Shown: piece by piece, positions 11,714 through 20,522 of the stretch
Numbering within the stretch: position 1 is the stretch's first letter
Layout of the letters: each line of letters starts with the position of its first letter
Source of the DNA: Desulfovibrionales bacterium
GTDB taxonomy: Bacteria; Desulfobacterota; Desulfovibrionia; Desulfovibrionales; Desulfovibrionaceae
Direction: 5' to 3'
Assembly: GCA_030156255.1 (NCBI GenBank)
Contig: JASGMV010000005.1
Span: forward strand, 34,350-98,349
DNA length: 64,000 nucleotides
Position numbers and translations under genes: made by a program
The notes under the pieces: model-generated
What the model saw: only the letters and a program-made list of their open reading frames with translations
The model's database searches: none
What the model was told of the DNA's origin: nothing

Positions 11714-12139
11714 ATGGACAAGAAGGACGCCGGGCCGTTGACGGGTATTTTGCTGGTGACGCATTTGAACCTGGGCGAAGACCTGCTCCAGGCGGCCCAG
11801 TTCATCATGGGGCCCCAGACGGGGTGTTGCGCTGTGGGCGTAGAGTCTACGCTGGATGCTTCCGCCATGGTGGAGCGCATTCGCAAAGCCCGCGATCAGG
11901 TGGACGCCGGCGCTGGCGTTCTGGTGTTGACGGACATGTTCGGCGGAACGCCGACGAATCTCGCCTTGTCACTGCTTGGGGACAATCTGGAAGTGCTTAC
12001 GGGGCTGAACCTGCCCATGCTGCTGAAAGCCTTACAGGGCAGAACCCAGCCGCCCTCACAATTGGCCATAGAAGTCTGCCGCGCAGGCAGGGACGGCATC
12101 GTCGCGGCCGGCGAGGTTTTGGGGCTGCGTAAAAAGTAA
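11714..12139 (+). CDS. PTS mannose-type EIIA domain protein
   Basis: A 141-residue EIIA of the mannose/sorbose family (ManX N-terminal domain type). The phospho-acceptor is H17 in GILLVTHLNLGEDLL, with LVLTDMFGGTPTNLAL following, the usual family signature. Two ATGs are close: 11708 is only one base after AAGGAG (11701-11706), while 11714 is seven bases away, so 11714 is chosen. There is no EIIB, EIIC or EIID next to it. Like ptsN and rapZ it is probably part of a regulatory PTS rather than a sugar uptake system. Confidence 0.9.
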   Translation: MDKKDAGPLTGILLVTHLNLGEDLLQAAQFIMGPQTGCCAVGVESTLDASAMVERIRKARDQVDAGAGVLVLTDMFGGTPTNLALSLLGDNLEVLTGLNLPMLLKALQGRTQPPSQLAIEVCRAGRDGIVAAGEVLGLRKK

Positions 12140-12267
12140 ACCCGCAGGGCGCTTGGACTCGCACCGCTTCAATTGACTTGCTTCTTTGATGATGCTACCC
12201 GAGTGCAATTCGTTCGGATGCGTTGAGCAACATACCCAGACATATTATTTTTAGGAGGAGGAAACCT

Positions 12268-13188
12268 ATGGCCATTTACGTCGTTGGACACAAAAATCCG
12301 GATACGGACTCCATCACCGCCGCCATCGCCTACGCTGATTTGTACAGCAAAACCAAAGGCGAAGCCGTGGCCGTCGCCCAGGGCGCTTTGAACCCCGAGA
12401 GCGCTTTTGTACTGGAGAAATTCGGCATCGCCGCCCCTGAAGTTGTGAATGCTTTTGAGGGCAAGCAGATTGCTCTGGTGGACCACTCCGATCTGGCGCA
12501 AGCCCCGGACGACTTGGCCAAGGCTGAACTCGTCGCTATCGTCGACCACCACAAGCTGGGCGACGTGACCACTCCCAACCCCATCGAGATTTGGGTCTGG
12601 CCCGTGGGCTGTTCCGGCACCGTGCTGAAGAACATGTACGACTTCTACGGCGTGGAGATCCCCAAGGGCATCGCCGGCGCCTTGTGCTGCGCCATTTTGT
12701 CCGACACGGTCATGTTCAAGTCCGTAACCTGCACCGACGCGGACAAGAAGGCCGCCGAGGAACTGGCCAAGATCGCCGGCATCACCGACATGATGGCTTT
12801 GGGCATGGATATGTTCAAGGTCAAGTCCGCTGTGGAAGGCACGCCGATCCGCGACCTGGTTTTCCGCGACTACAAGGACTTCGACATGTCCGGCAAAAAG
12901 GTTGGCATCGGCCAGCTGGAAGTCGTGGACCTGTCCATCCTGGACGGCGTGAAGGCCGCGTTGCAGGAGGAGATCGGCAAGGTCAAGGCGGAGGGACGCC
13001 ACAGCGTGTTCCTGATGCTCACCGACATCATGAAGGAAGGCACCGAACTGCTCATCGTCTCGGACGATCCCGTCGTGGTGGAGAAGGCCTTCGGCGTATC
13101 CACCTCCGGCGATCCGGTTTGGCTGGACGGCGTGATGAGCCGCAAAAAGCAGGTCGTTCCCAACTTCGAGAAGGCCTTCGCCGGCTAA
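12268..13188 (+). CDS. ppaC: Manganese-dependent inorganic pyrophosphatase (family II)
   Basis: Hydrolyses pyrophosphate; in sulfate reducers this pulls the ATP sulfurylase reaction toward APS. The 306-residue DHH-type protein shows metal ligands in VGHKNPDTDS (His9, Asp13, Asp15), ALVDHSD and the DHH motif IVDHHKLGD, and the C-terminal DHHA2 domain with the substrate-binding SRKKQVVP. There is no CBS or DRTGG insert, so it is the short unregulated form. Strong ribosome-binding site AGGAGGAG at 12253-12260. It stands alone, with a perfect terminator 28 bases after the stop. Confidence 0.96.
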   Translation: MAIYVVGHKNPDTDSITAAIAYADLYSKTKGEAVAVAQGALNPESAFVLEKFGIAAPEVVNAFEGKQIALVDHSDLAQAPDDLAKAELVAIVDHHKLGDVTTPNPIEIWVWPVGCSGTVLKNMYDFYGVEIPKGIAGALCCAILSDTVMFKSVTCTDADKKAAEELAKIAGITDMMALGMDMFKVKSAVEGTPIRDLVFRDYKDFDMSGKKVGIGQLEVVDLSILDGVKAALQEEIGKVKAEGRHSVFLMLTDIMKEGTELLIVSDDPVVVEKAFGVSTSGDPVWLDGVMSRKKQVVPNFEKAFAG

Positions 13189-13216
13189 CCCGCATTCGCT
13201 GATTGCATTGGACGCA

Positions 13217-13251
13217 AAGCCCGGCAAGGTTCGCCTTGCCGGGCTTTTTTT
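13217..13251 (+). terminator. Rho-independent terminator after ppaC
   Basis: A perfect 13-bp stem (AAGCCCGGCAAGG with CCTTGCCGGGCTT) closes on a TTCG tetraloop and runs into T's at 13245-13251. It ends the ppaC transcript. Confidence 0.95.
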
Positions 13252-13577
13252 ATCGACCGGTCAACGGCTTCGGATGACCCGGGCATGCATCCATTGCGCA
13301 TTTCAAGCAACGTTCAGGGCGTCCCCGCGTTTTTTCTGGACTTCTTCGCTTCGGTGTGCGCGTTTCCGAGCAAGCCGATTGCATCTTTCCCCTCGCAACG
13401 CTCTACGTCGCTCCAACTGAAACACCCGGCCGATTGTTCCGAACGGTTCGTCCGGGATCGCTCGATGTCGCCGTATTGGCGCGGGAATGCTGTTGTTGCC
13501 GGACGGTTTTTGTCTTACTCTCGCTCCAATCGGGTGTTTGGAGGTTTTGCCCGAAGAAGGGACGGGAGGTCGAAACC
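13252..13577 (+). other. Non-coding gap before the hydrogenase gene pair
   Basis: A 326-base stretch after the ppaC terminator. No gene of recognisable type is present in any frame; the frame of the next gene is open through it, but the translation is Cys/Ser/Arg-rich and family-less. It presumably carries the promoter of the hydrogenase pair, though no -35/-10 or -24/-12 match stood out. GGGAGG at 13564-13569 is the ribosome-binding site of the next gene. Confidence 0.5.
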
Positions 13578-15566
13578 GTGCGAATTCTTTATGGAAGCTG
13601 GGATAACAACATTTACGACAACCGCGGACGCGAGATTTTTGAAATCCCGGAGGACCCGGCCTACGAAGGGTTCAGCGCGTTCAACGAGGGCAATCCGGTC
13701 AAGGCCTTTTTCGGTGACCGGGGCTTCATGGTTTTCGAACCCGACGTGAGCCTGATCGACGCGTTGTGGCGCTACGCCGAGCGGGCGGCCGAGGAGTCTT
13801 GCGGGAAGTGCACGCCGTGCCGGGTGGGAACCGGACTAATTCGCGACTGGCTCGGCCGGCTGAAGGACGGCCAGGCCGGCGCGGACTTGCTGGACAACCT
13901 GCACGCCCTGGCCTCCCACGTGCGCAGCACGTCGCTGTGCGGCCTGGGCAAGACCAGCGCCGAGCCGCTTTTGGCCGCCCTGGAGCATTTTCGGGACCAG
14001 TTGGAGAGCGAAATCGCAAGCGGGCCGGCGCCGGACCAGTACTCCATGAGCTACGTGACGGCGCCCTGCATCGAGGCTTGCCCGGCGAAAGTCAACGTTC
14101 CGCGGTATATCGATTACATCAAGGACGGCGAACCGGCCCACTCTCTGGGCGTCATCCTGCAGAAATACCCCATGGCCGCGACCTGCGGCCGGGTTTGCGT
14201 CCGGTTCTGCGAACTGGCCTGCCAGCGCAACAACGTGGATCAGGCGGTGGGCGTCAAGGCGCTCAAACGCTACGTGGCCGACAGGGAAGAGCAGCTGTCC
14301 TCGGAGTGGTTCACGCCGGACCTCATCGCAACGAAACAACCCGACGCCCTGAAGGTCGCCGTGGTCGGAGCCGGGCCGGCCGGGATCAGTTGCGCCTACC
14401 ATCTGCTGCTGTTCGGCTATCCGGTGGAGGTGTTCGAGGCGAAAAACGAGGCCGGCGGCATGGCCGCCTGCGGCATCCCGAGCTACCGGCTCCCCAAGGA
14501 CGTGTTGCACAACGAAACCGATATCGTTTCCCGCCTGGGAGGCGTCTTCCACTACGGTCAGCGCATGGGCCGGGATTTCGATCTCGACGATCTTTTCGAC
14601 CAGGGATTCAAGGCCGTGTTTTTGGCCCTGGGATGCGACAAAGGCCGCGACCTCGGCGTCGAAGGCGAGGACCCAGCCTTGGACGGCTACGAATCCGGCA
14701 TCGATTTTCTGCTGAAAATCCATCGACGCGTGGAGTTCGATGAACCTTTGTCCGTCTCGGGCCGCGTGGTGGTCGTGGGCGGAGGCAACGTGGCCATGGA
14801 CTGCGTGCGCTCGGCCTTGCGCGTCGGGGCCGACGAGGTCCACCTGGTCTATCGCCGGGGCAAGGAGGACATGCCGGCGGATAGGGAAGAGATAGACGCC
14901 GCGGAGGAGGAGGGCGTCGTCTTTCACTTTTTCACCAATCCGGCGCGCATTCTCAGCGAGAACGGCAAGGTGACGGGCGTGCGCCTGTTGGACATGCAGC
15001 AGGGAGCGCTGGATGCGCGGGGGCGCAGGCCCCTTTCCCCGATTCCGGGATCGGAAAAGGATTTCCCTTGCGATCTCGTGATCGCCGCCATCGGGCAGCA
15101 GGTGGACGCTTCTTCCGTCAGCGAGAGGGACGGAATCGCTTTGAACCGATGGGGGTGCGTTGAAGCCGATCCCGACACCCTGGAGGCCTCCAGGCCGGGC
15201 GTGTTCGCCGGCGGGGACTGCGAGCTTGGGCCTTCCACCCTGATCCACGCCATGGCCGCCGGCCTCAAAGCGTCGCGGAGCATTCACGATTATTTGCGCT
15301 ACGGGAGAGTCCGCTTCTTTCCTCGAAGTCGAATGCGAAAGATTATCAACGAGTTCAAAGTCCTGAAGAAGGAATGGGTCGACACCCCCGTGCTGCACAA
15401 GTATCGGGTCGAGATTCAGACCCTGGACCCGCAGGTGCGCAAACAGCGTTTCGACGAGGTCGAGGAGCCCATCACGACCCGCCAGGCCTACCGAGAGGCC
15501 GAACGCTGCCTGCGCTGCTACCGCATCTACTCGGTGGTGACGGAGACGCCTATTCCCCAGGCTTGA
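13578..15566 (+). CDS. NuoF-cluster/GltD-type FAD oxidoreductase, hydrogenase partner
   Basis: A 662-residue flavoprotein that very likely passes electrons between NAD(P)H and the adjacent [FeFe]-hydrogenase. Residues about 1-145 are only the C-terminal part of a NuoF/HydB subunit: the 4Fe-4S ligands are C75, C78, C81 (ESCGKCTPCRVGT) and C121 (CGLGK). The FMN/NADH Rossmann part of NuoF is absent. Next comes a GltD-like Fe-S domain (C164, C168, C203, C207, C211, C215), then two Rossmann folds: FAD-binding VVGAGPAGIS (263-272) and NAD(P)-binding VVVVGGGNVAMDC. The end is YREAERCLRCYR. The GTG at 13578 is chosen for its GGGAGG site. GltD-linked [FeFe]-hydrogenases are a recognised class; the exact nucleotide used cannot be read. 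Confidence 0.88.
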   Translation: MRILYGSWDNNIYDNRGREIFEIPEDPAYEGFSAFNEGNPVKAFFGDRGFMVFEPDVSLIDALWRYAERAAEESCGKCTPCRVGTGLIRDWLGRLKDGQAGADLLDNLHALASHVRSTSLCGLGKTSAEPLLAALEHFRDQLESEIASGPAPDQYSMSYVTAPCIEACPAKVNVPRYIDYIKDGEPAHSLGVILQKYPMAATCGRVCVRFCELACQRNNVDQAVGVKALKRYVADREEQLSSEWFTPDLIATKQPDALKVAVVGAGPAGISCAYHLLLFGYPVEVFEAKNEAGGMAACGIPSYRLPKDVLHNETDIVSRLGGVFHYGQRMGRDFDLDDLFDQGFKAVFLALGCDKGRDLGVEGEDPALDGYESGIDFLLKIHRRVEFDEPLSVSGRVVVVGGGNVAMDCVRSALRVGADEVHLVYRRGKEDMPADREEIDAAEEEGVVFHFFTNPARILSENGKVTGVRLLDMQQGALDARGRRPLSPIPGSEKDFPCDLVIAAIGQQVDASSVSERDGIALNRWGCVEADPDTLEASRPGVFAGGDCELGPSTLIHAMAAGLKASRSIHDYLRYGRVRFFPRSRMRKIINEFKVLKKEWVDTPVLHKYRVEIQTLDPQVRKQRFDEVEEPITTRQAYREAERCLRCYRIYSVVTETPIPQA

Positions 15567-15601
15567 GCTTTCGCCGAATCAACGCAATCAACGGGGCGCC
15601 C

Positions 15602-17440
15602 ATGCGAGGATACATCAACAACGAGGAAATCGAGTTCCGGCGGGGAGAGACCATCCTCCAGGCCGCGAAGAGAACCGGCCATTTCATCCCCACCCTGTGC
15701 GCACTGTCCGACATCAACCACACGCCCGGAACGTGCCGGGTTTGCTTGGTGGAGATGCGCCAGGAAGGGCGGGACAAGAGCAGCATCGTCACGGCCTGCA
15801 CCACGCCGATGGTCGAAGGCGTTTCGATTTTCACGCGGACTCGCCGGGTCAGGGAGATGCAACGGTTGCAGGTGGAGCTGCTTTTGGCCGACCACGACCA
15901 GGACTGCGCGGCCTGCATCCGCCACGGGGACTGCGAGTTGCAGGACGTCGCCCAGTTCGTGGGCTTGCAGCAAACCCGGAGGCGCTTCCGGAACGCGGTC
16001 GAAGCGCGCACCCGGGACGACTCCTCAAGGGCTGTGGTCCGGGACATGAACAAATGCGTCCGCTGCCAGCGCTGTTTGAAAATCTGCCGGAGCCTGCAAG
16101 GCGTGGACGCCCTGGTGTACGCCGGTTCGGGCCTGGCGTCGGAAATCGGCCTGCGCGGCGGGGGCGTTCAGGCGCAATCCGATTGCGTGTCCTGCGGGCA
16201 GTGCGTGCTGGTTTGCCCGGTGGGCGCCTTGGCCGAACGCGACGACACGGAGCGGGTCGTCGATTACCTTTACGATCCGGACGTGTTTACGGTGTTCCAG
16301 TTCGCTCCGGCCGTGCGCGTGGGGCTGGGCGAGGAGTTCGGCTTCGAGCCGGGGACCAACGTCGAGGGGCGCATCGTCGCCGCTCTCAAGCGGCTCGGGG
16401 CGGATTTGGTCATGGACACCAACTTCGCCGCGGACATCACCATCATGGAGGAGGGCTCCGAGCTTTTGGAGCGGATCAAGTCCGGCGGGGCGCTGCCCAT
16501 GTTCACGTCCTGCTGTCCGGGGTGGATCAATTTCGCCGAAAAGAATTACCCCGAGATTTTGCCGCACATTTCCTCCACCCGCTCGCCGCAACAGTGCTTC
16601 GGCTCTTTGGCCAAGACCTATCTGACCGAGTCTGTCGGTGTCGATCCGGACAGGATGCGGGTCGTTTCGATCATGCCCTGCACGGCCAAGAAGGACGAGG
16701 CGGCCAGGCCGCAGTTCAATCAGAACGGCCGGGCCGACGTGGACGTGGTGCTGACCGTGCGGGAGTTTGCGCGGTTGCTGAAACGCGAGGGCTTGCATCT
16801 GGCGGCCCTGGAGCCTGTGGCTTTCGACAACCCCATCATGAGCGGCTATTCCGGCGCCGCAGCTATTTTCGGAACCACCGGCGGGGTCATGGAGGCGGCC
16901 GTTCGTACGGTTTACCACGCGGTCAACGGACGCGAGCTGGATAGGATCGAGCTTGCCGAACTGCGCGGCTACGCCAACGTTCGCAGCGCCGAGGTGGACC
17001 TGGGCGCAGGGCTCGGCTCCGTCAAGCTGGCCGTGGCCCACGGCCTGACCGGAGCGCGGCAGGTGGTGGAGTCCATGCTCGCCGGGGCGTCGGACGTTCA
17101 ATTCGTGGAGGTCATGGCCTGTCCGGGAGGATGCATGGACGGCGGCGGACAGCCTCGTTGCAAGGGCGCCTACCAGAAGAACGCTCGGGCGCGGCGCAAG
17201 GCCCTGTACTCCATCGACGCCGAGAAGCCTGTACGGCAATCCCACAACAATCCGGAGATTCAGCGCGTGTACCGGGAATATCTGGGACAACCGTTATCCG
17301 AGCTTTCCCATCGGCTTCTGCACACGCGCTACATGGACCGCAAGAGCGTGCGCCAGCCGACCATGCTGGACATCTGGCGCGACGTCGTGCGATACGCTCC
17401 GGTGCACAGCGAGTACGAACCGGCTGGAGGCGGCGCCTGA
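15602..17440 (+). CDS. [FeFe]-hydrogenase catalytic subunit with NuoG-like N-terminus
   Basis: Cytoplasmic (no signal peptide) H2-evolving or H2-oxidising enzyme of 612 residues. Clusters in order: 2Fe-2S (C33, C45, C48, C66); His-ligated 4Fe-4S (H98, C102, C105, C111); two ferredoxin-type 4Fe-4S (C152/155/158/162 and C195/198/201/205). The H-cluster motifs are L1 TSCCPGW (C304 proton relay, C305 ligand), L2 MPCTAKKDEA (C360) and L3 MACPGGCMDGGGQP (C507, C511). All H-cluster ligands are present, so it should be active. The tail (HNNPEIQRVYREYLGQPL) is the fused small-subunit domain. The ATG at 15602 has a poor ribosome-binding site, so translation may be coupled to the partner gene 35 bases upstream. 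Maturation genes hydEFG are not in the window. Confidence 0.95.
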   Translation: MRGYINNEEIEFRRGETILQAAKRTGHFIPTLCALSDINHTPGTCRVCLVEMRQEGRDKSSIVTACTTPMVEGVSIFTRTRRVREMQRLQVELLLADHDQDCAACIRHGDCELQDVAQFVGLQQTRRRFRNAVEARTRDDSSRAVVRDMNKCVRCQRCLKICRSLQGVDALVYAGSGLASEIGLRGGGVQAQSDCVSCGQCVLVCPVGALAERDDTERVVDYLYDPDVFTVFQFAPAVRVGLGEEFGFEPGTNVEGRIVAALKRLGADLVMDTNFAADITIMEEGSELLERIKSGGALPMFTSCCPGWINFAEKNYPEILPHISSTRSPQQCFGSLAKTYLTESVGVDPDRMRVVSIMPCTAKKDEAARPQFNQNGRADVDVVLTVREFARLLKREGLHLAALEPVAFDNPIMSGYSGAAAIFGTTGGVMEAAVRTVYHAVNGRELDRIELAELRGYANVRSAEVDLGAGLGSVKLAVAHGLTGARQVVESMLAGASDVQFVEVMACPGGCMDGGGQPRCKGAYQKNARARRKALYSIDAEKPVRQSHNNPEIQRVYREYLGQPLSELSHRLLHTRYMDRKSVRQPTMLDIWRDVVRYAPVHSEYEPAGGGA

Positions 17441-17460
17441 ACTCGTCGCCGTGGACAAAC

Positions 17461-17495
17461 AAAAAGCCCCGACGCGGATGCAGGCGGGGCTTTTT
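17461..17495. terminator. Bidirectional terminator between hydrogenase gene and cheZ
   Basis: Stem AAAAAGCCCCG / CGGGGCTTTTT (11 bp) with a 13-base loop. T-runs occur on either strand, so it can end both the hydrogenase transcript and the convergent cheZ transcript. Confidence 0.85.
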
Positions 17496-17536
17496 ATTCG
17501 GGGCGAAAGGTTCGCCGCTAGGCGATGAAACAGGGA

Positions 17537-18268
17537 TTACAGGCCCAGTTGGCTCAACAGGTCGTCCACGGCGCCCTGATCCGCTCCGGCCTGCGGCCCC
17601 TTGAGGTCGGACATGGTTTCCTTGGCCTCGGCGTCCAACTCGTCCAACGCCTTTTCCGGGGCCTTCTCACGGGCTTTGATCTTCAAGCCCGTGGACATGA
17701 CCATGTCTAGAACGAGCTTCTCCACTGTCTTGAGGGCCGTGATGATGCGTTTGATGCGCTGGCCGGTGAGATCCTGGAAGCTCAGGCTGGCCATGATGTT
17801 CATCAGGTCCTGCCCGAGGGCGCTGTTGATATCCTCCAGTTTGAGACGATCGGCTTTGGTCACGCCGCCGGTGTTCATGCCGTCGACGATGGCGCCCAAC
17901 GTTATCTGCATCTCCTGCAGTTTTTCAACGATGTCCATGATCTCCACCGCGGCCTGCTCCGTGGTGCGCAATATCTCGTCGAGCTGGTCCGCCGCTTCGG
18001 TGAACAGTTCGTCCGTATTCCCTTCGACCACAACGGCCGCGCCGCCGTTGGTTCGCTTGGCCGCGGAGATTTCCTTGTAGATTTCTTTCAAACCGCCCTG
18101 AAGTTCATCATTGATGCGACGGTAGAATTCACCTTCGAGCAGCGCCTTGGAGAGGCTCTTGGAAATTTCTTTTTCCACGGCGGCCTGGATGGAGGTCTTT
18201 AGACTCTCCACCATCTGATCGCTGACTTTGCTCATGAGTTCCTGGATCAGTTTGTCATCGGTTTGCAT
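17537..18268 (-). CDS. cheZ: Chemotaxis phosphatase CheZ
   Basis: Removes phosphate from CheY-P. The 243-residue, nearly all-helical protein carries the catalytic signature SFQDLTGQRIKR (Asp166 and Gln170, matching the Asp/Gln pair of E. coli CheZ) and ends in AVDDLLSQLGL, the amphipathic CheY-binding peptide expected at the C-terminus. The ATG at 18268 (MQTDDKLIQEL) is taken; upstream in-frame codons are Pro-rich and not CheZ-like. It is the last gene of the minus-strand run that starts at ileS, 50 bases after a PilZ-like gene. No other che genes are adjacent. Confidence 0.93.
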   Translation of the reverse strand: MQTDDKLIQELMSKVSDQMVESLKTSIQAAVEKEISKSLSKALLEGEFYRRINDELQGGLKEIYKEISAAKRTNGGAAVVVEGNTDELFTEAADQLDEILRTTEQAAVEIMDIVEKLQEMQITLGAIVDGMNTGGVTKADRLKLEDINSALGQDLMNIMASLSFQDLTGQRIKRIITALKTVEKLVLDMVMSTGLKIKAREKAPEKALDELDAEAKETMSDLKGPQAGADQGAVDDLLSQLGL

Positions 18269-18318
18269 AGAGCAACTCCACGGTTTGGTCGCCGGGGCGG
18301 GAGACGGGAGGACAAGGC

Positions 18319-18837
18319 CTACTCCCATTTTTTCCTCAACTGCTGGCGTTGTTCCTGGAAAACGTATTGGACAATGGCCTCCGTATCCGTATCACGGATA
18401 TCCGTAAACTCGGCGGCGTATACCTGTCGGCCGCCTTCCTGGGATCTGCGCACCACGCGGGCGACCGCGCCGGCCATGAGAAACGGCATGTTGCTCAAAT
18501 GGATCACCAGTTCCAGATAATCGTCTTGCTCGAAGTGGTTTTCACTGTGAAAAGTGACTCCCGCCGCGGAAATTTCCGTAACTTCAAGGACAATGGGAAA
18601 ATCTTTGCGCAGCTGCTTTTTGCTCTCCAAGCTGAGCAGCATGTCGAGCTTGGCGTCTATGGCCGTGAGGAAGTCGAGGAGAGCCTGGGGCACGGCGCCG
18701 CCCATTTTGCCCACCGAGATGATGGGGGGAGCCGGATAGCCTTGGAACAGGGACGGAGATCCGGCGCTTTCCAGCGTTCGGGCTAACGCGGTCAGTCTTG
18801 TAGATACCCTGGAGAAGGTTCTATGATCGCCGTCCAT
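18319..18837 (-). CDS. PilZ-like domain protein
   Basis: A 172-residue protein with the marks of a c-di-GMP-binding PilZ domain: an RxxxR-type segment near the N-terminus (FSRVSTRL) and the second motif as VTEISAAGVTFHSE (consensus D/NxSxxG; the first position here is Glu, so binding is uncertain), followed by a beta-barrel-like stretch with YLELVIHLSNMPF. About 50 residues lie between the two motifs, longer than usual. The position next to cheZ suggests a motility or chemotaxis role. Alternative: a degenerate PilZ that only mediates protein contacts. Confidence 0.68.
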   Translation of the reverse strand: MDGDHRTFSRVSTRLTALARTLESAGSPSLFQGYPAPPIISVGKMGGAVPQALLDFLTAIDAKLDMLLSLESKKQLRKDFPIVLEVTEISAAGVTFHSENHFEQDDYLELVIHLSNMPFLMAGAVARVVRRSQEGGRQVYAAEFTDIRDTDTEAIVQYVFQEQRQQLRKKWE

Positions 18838-18865
18838 GGGGCGCCTCCTGGCCGAATGGGCCGGA

Positions 18866-19315
18866 TCAGACGTGCAGTCCGTTTTCCTCGATGTCCACAG
18901 TCATGGCGTTGACCGGACAAATTCTCCGGCACATGCCGCAGGCGGAGCAGCGTTCCGGATCGAATTGGACTTTGCGCGTCACCAGGTCCAACTCCAGGGC
19001 CTTGGTGGGGCATAGGGCGGTGCACATGCCGCAATGCACGCACGAGTCTTCGTCGCGGAAAATCTTGCGGGCTACGGACTCCACTTGGAGACCGGACTCT
19101 TTTAAATAGTTCACGCCCTTATGAAAGTTTTCCTCCAGCCCGGAAATTTCGAGGACCATCGAGCCGTCGTGGCGCGGGTGGATTTTGGCCTTGAGGATGT
19201 TGAAGCTCAGGTCGAAAAGCCGCGCCAGATTGCACACGATGGGCCGGGAGGACGTCTCCGGCGGAAAGGAGAGATAAACGATTTTACGGTAACCTTTCAT
19301 TACGTCTGTACTCAT
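18866..19315 (-). CDS. NIL domain / 4Fe-4S ferredoxin protein
   Basis: A 149-residue two-domain protein. Residues about 5-80 (KIVYLSFPPETSSRPIVCNL, then ILKAKIHPRHDGSMVLEISG) match the NIL domain found on methionine ABC transporters and some ferredoxins. The second half has two complete ferredoxin motifs, CVHCGMCTALCP and CSACGMCRRICP, each for one 4Fe-4S cluster. Start is the ATG at 19315 (MSTDVMKGYRK). Such NIL-ferredoxins are common in anaerobes and sulfate/sulfur organisms; a role in sulfur incorporation or electron transfer has been proposed for relatives, but the partner here is unknown. Confidence 0.87.
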   Translation of the reverse strand: MSTDVMKGYRKIVYLSFPPETSSRPIVCNLARLFDLSFNILKAKIHPRHDGSMVLEISGLEENFHKGVNYLKESGLQVESVARKIFRDEDSCVHCGMCTALCPTKALELDLVTRKVQFDPERCSACGMCRRICPVNAMTVDIEENGLHV

Positions 19316-19377
19316 GGGGGTCCTCATCAAGGGAGGCAGCATACACACACGGACCCGCGCCCGCAAGGCGGGCCGGC

Positions 19378-20280
19378 CTACTGCTTATCCAGAAATCCTT
19401 TGGCTCGCTTGGCCTCGGCGGAATCTGGAAAACGTTTGATCAACTCCTCCAGGCGAAGGCGCCCGGCTTGGTCCTTTTTCAATTTATACCAGGTGACGCC
19501 TTGTTTCAGAAGCGCCGTCTTGAATTTGGAGCTTTTGGGGTAGTGGTCGAGAACGTGCTGGTACGACAATACGGCTTGGGCGTAGTTGCCTTGCTGGTAG
19601 TAGCATTCTCCCTGCCAGAACCAGGAGTTGGGCGCCAGGCTGTTTTTGGGGTAGGCTTTGCCAAATTCGGACCATAGCCGCCGAGCCTTGTCGTAATCCC
19701 TGGATTTGAAGGCCTCCATGGCGGCGTCGTACAGCGCTTTGGCTGGATCGGTTTCGATCTCGGGCTGTTGCGGCGCAACGAGGGCCGCCGCCGGAACGGC
19801 CGCCGTGGCGTTTACGGCGGCGACTGGCAAAGGCGCGGCGGCTTTGGCCGTCGCATTTTGCGGAGAGAACTCCGGCAGGTCCAAACCGAGTTCGTGGGCC
19901 AAGGCCTGCCGCATCGTCTCGACTTCGAACTGAAGGCGTTTCAGAACCGGCGCATTCACGCCGTTTTGCTGCTGCAGGACGGACAGCGTATTCTCTATCG
20001 TCTCCAGCCGGCCTTCCATGGCTGATTGGCGGTTGCGGGCCTGCTCGAGGTCGCTCCAGATATTGGCCTGAGTGGCTTGGAAGGGCGTGGTGGCCGAAGA
20101 GATCGCCTTTTGCAGCTCCGCCCTGGTTTGCTCGAGCTCGGCCTTGATCTGGTCCGTGTCCTGCTGGTTCCGGCGGAGCTGGCTGTCCAAAATTTGTACG
20201 TCTTCACGGCTTGCGCAGCCGGACTGCAACAGCATCAAGACGACCAACAACAGGGAGGCTACGCTCAGCATTCGCCTCAT
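19378..20280 (-). CDS. CpoB/YbgF-like TPR lipoprotein
   Basis: A 300-residue protein with a lipobox (LLQSGC near residue 21), a coiled-coil N-terminal half rich in Gln/Glu heptads, an Ala/Pro-rich linker, and a C-terminal set of TPR repeats (ALYDAAMEAFKSRDYDKARR, NSWFWQGECYYQQGNYAQAV, SKFKTALLKQGVTWYKLKK). This is the CpoB/YbgF layout, which couples Tol-Pal to peptidoglycan synthesis during division; lipidation instead of a plain signal peptide is a variation. No tol or pal genes are near. Start ATG at 20280 overlaps the stop of the small membrane protein (ATGA). Confidence 0.85.
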   Translation of the reverse strand: MRRMLSVASLLLVVLMLLQSGCASREDVQILDSQLRRNQQDTDQIKAELEQTRAELQKAISSATTPFQATQANIWSDLEQARNRQSAMEGRLETIENTLSVLQQQNGVNAPVLKRLQFEVETMRQALAHELGLDLPEFSPQNATAKAAAPLPVAAVNATAAVPAAALVAPQQPEIETDPAKALYDAAMEAFKSRDYDKARRLWSEFGKAYPKNSLAPNSWFWQGECYYQQGNYAQAVLSYQHVLDHYPKSSKFKTALLKQGVTWYKLKKDQAGRLRLEELIKRFPDSAEAKRAKGFLDKQ

Positions 20281-20522
20281 GACTCTCCTCCAGTGGTGCG
20301 CTTGCGGCCGCGGCGGCGGCCGATGACGGCGTAGATGAGTCCTCCCACGAAAGGCGCCAGGACGGCAAGCTGTATCCAAGCGAATTTTTCCATGGGATGG
20401 TCATAGTCCCGGCTGAAGGCGTCCCAAATGGCCCAGAAGCTGATGCAGACGAAACAGAGCACCACGCCGGCGATGACGGCGATCTGGATTGGGCTCAATG
20501 CAGGGATGTTTCCAAGGAACAT
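20277..20522 (-). CDS. Small two-helix membrane protein
   Basis: An 81-residue protein with two membrane helices (IQIAVIAGVVLCFVCISFWA and a second around FAWIQLAVLAPFVGGLIYAV) and a basic C-terminus (RRRGRKR). The layout resembles the PLDc_N-type small membrane domain. The ATG at 20522 is chosen over a TTG two codons upstream. Its stop overlaps the start of the CpoB-like gene, so the two are translationally coupled; function unknown. Confidence 0.7.
   Translation of the reverse strand: MFLGNIPALSPIQIAVIAGVVLCFVCISFWAIWDAFSRDYDHPMEKFAWIQLAVLAPFVGGLIYAVIGRRRGRKRTTGGES

Noticed and set aside
12173..12201. TTGACT...TACCCG as a ppaC promoter
   Set aside because: The -35 is fair but the -10 matches only two of six positions.
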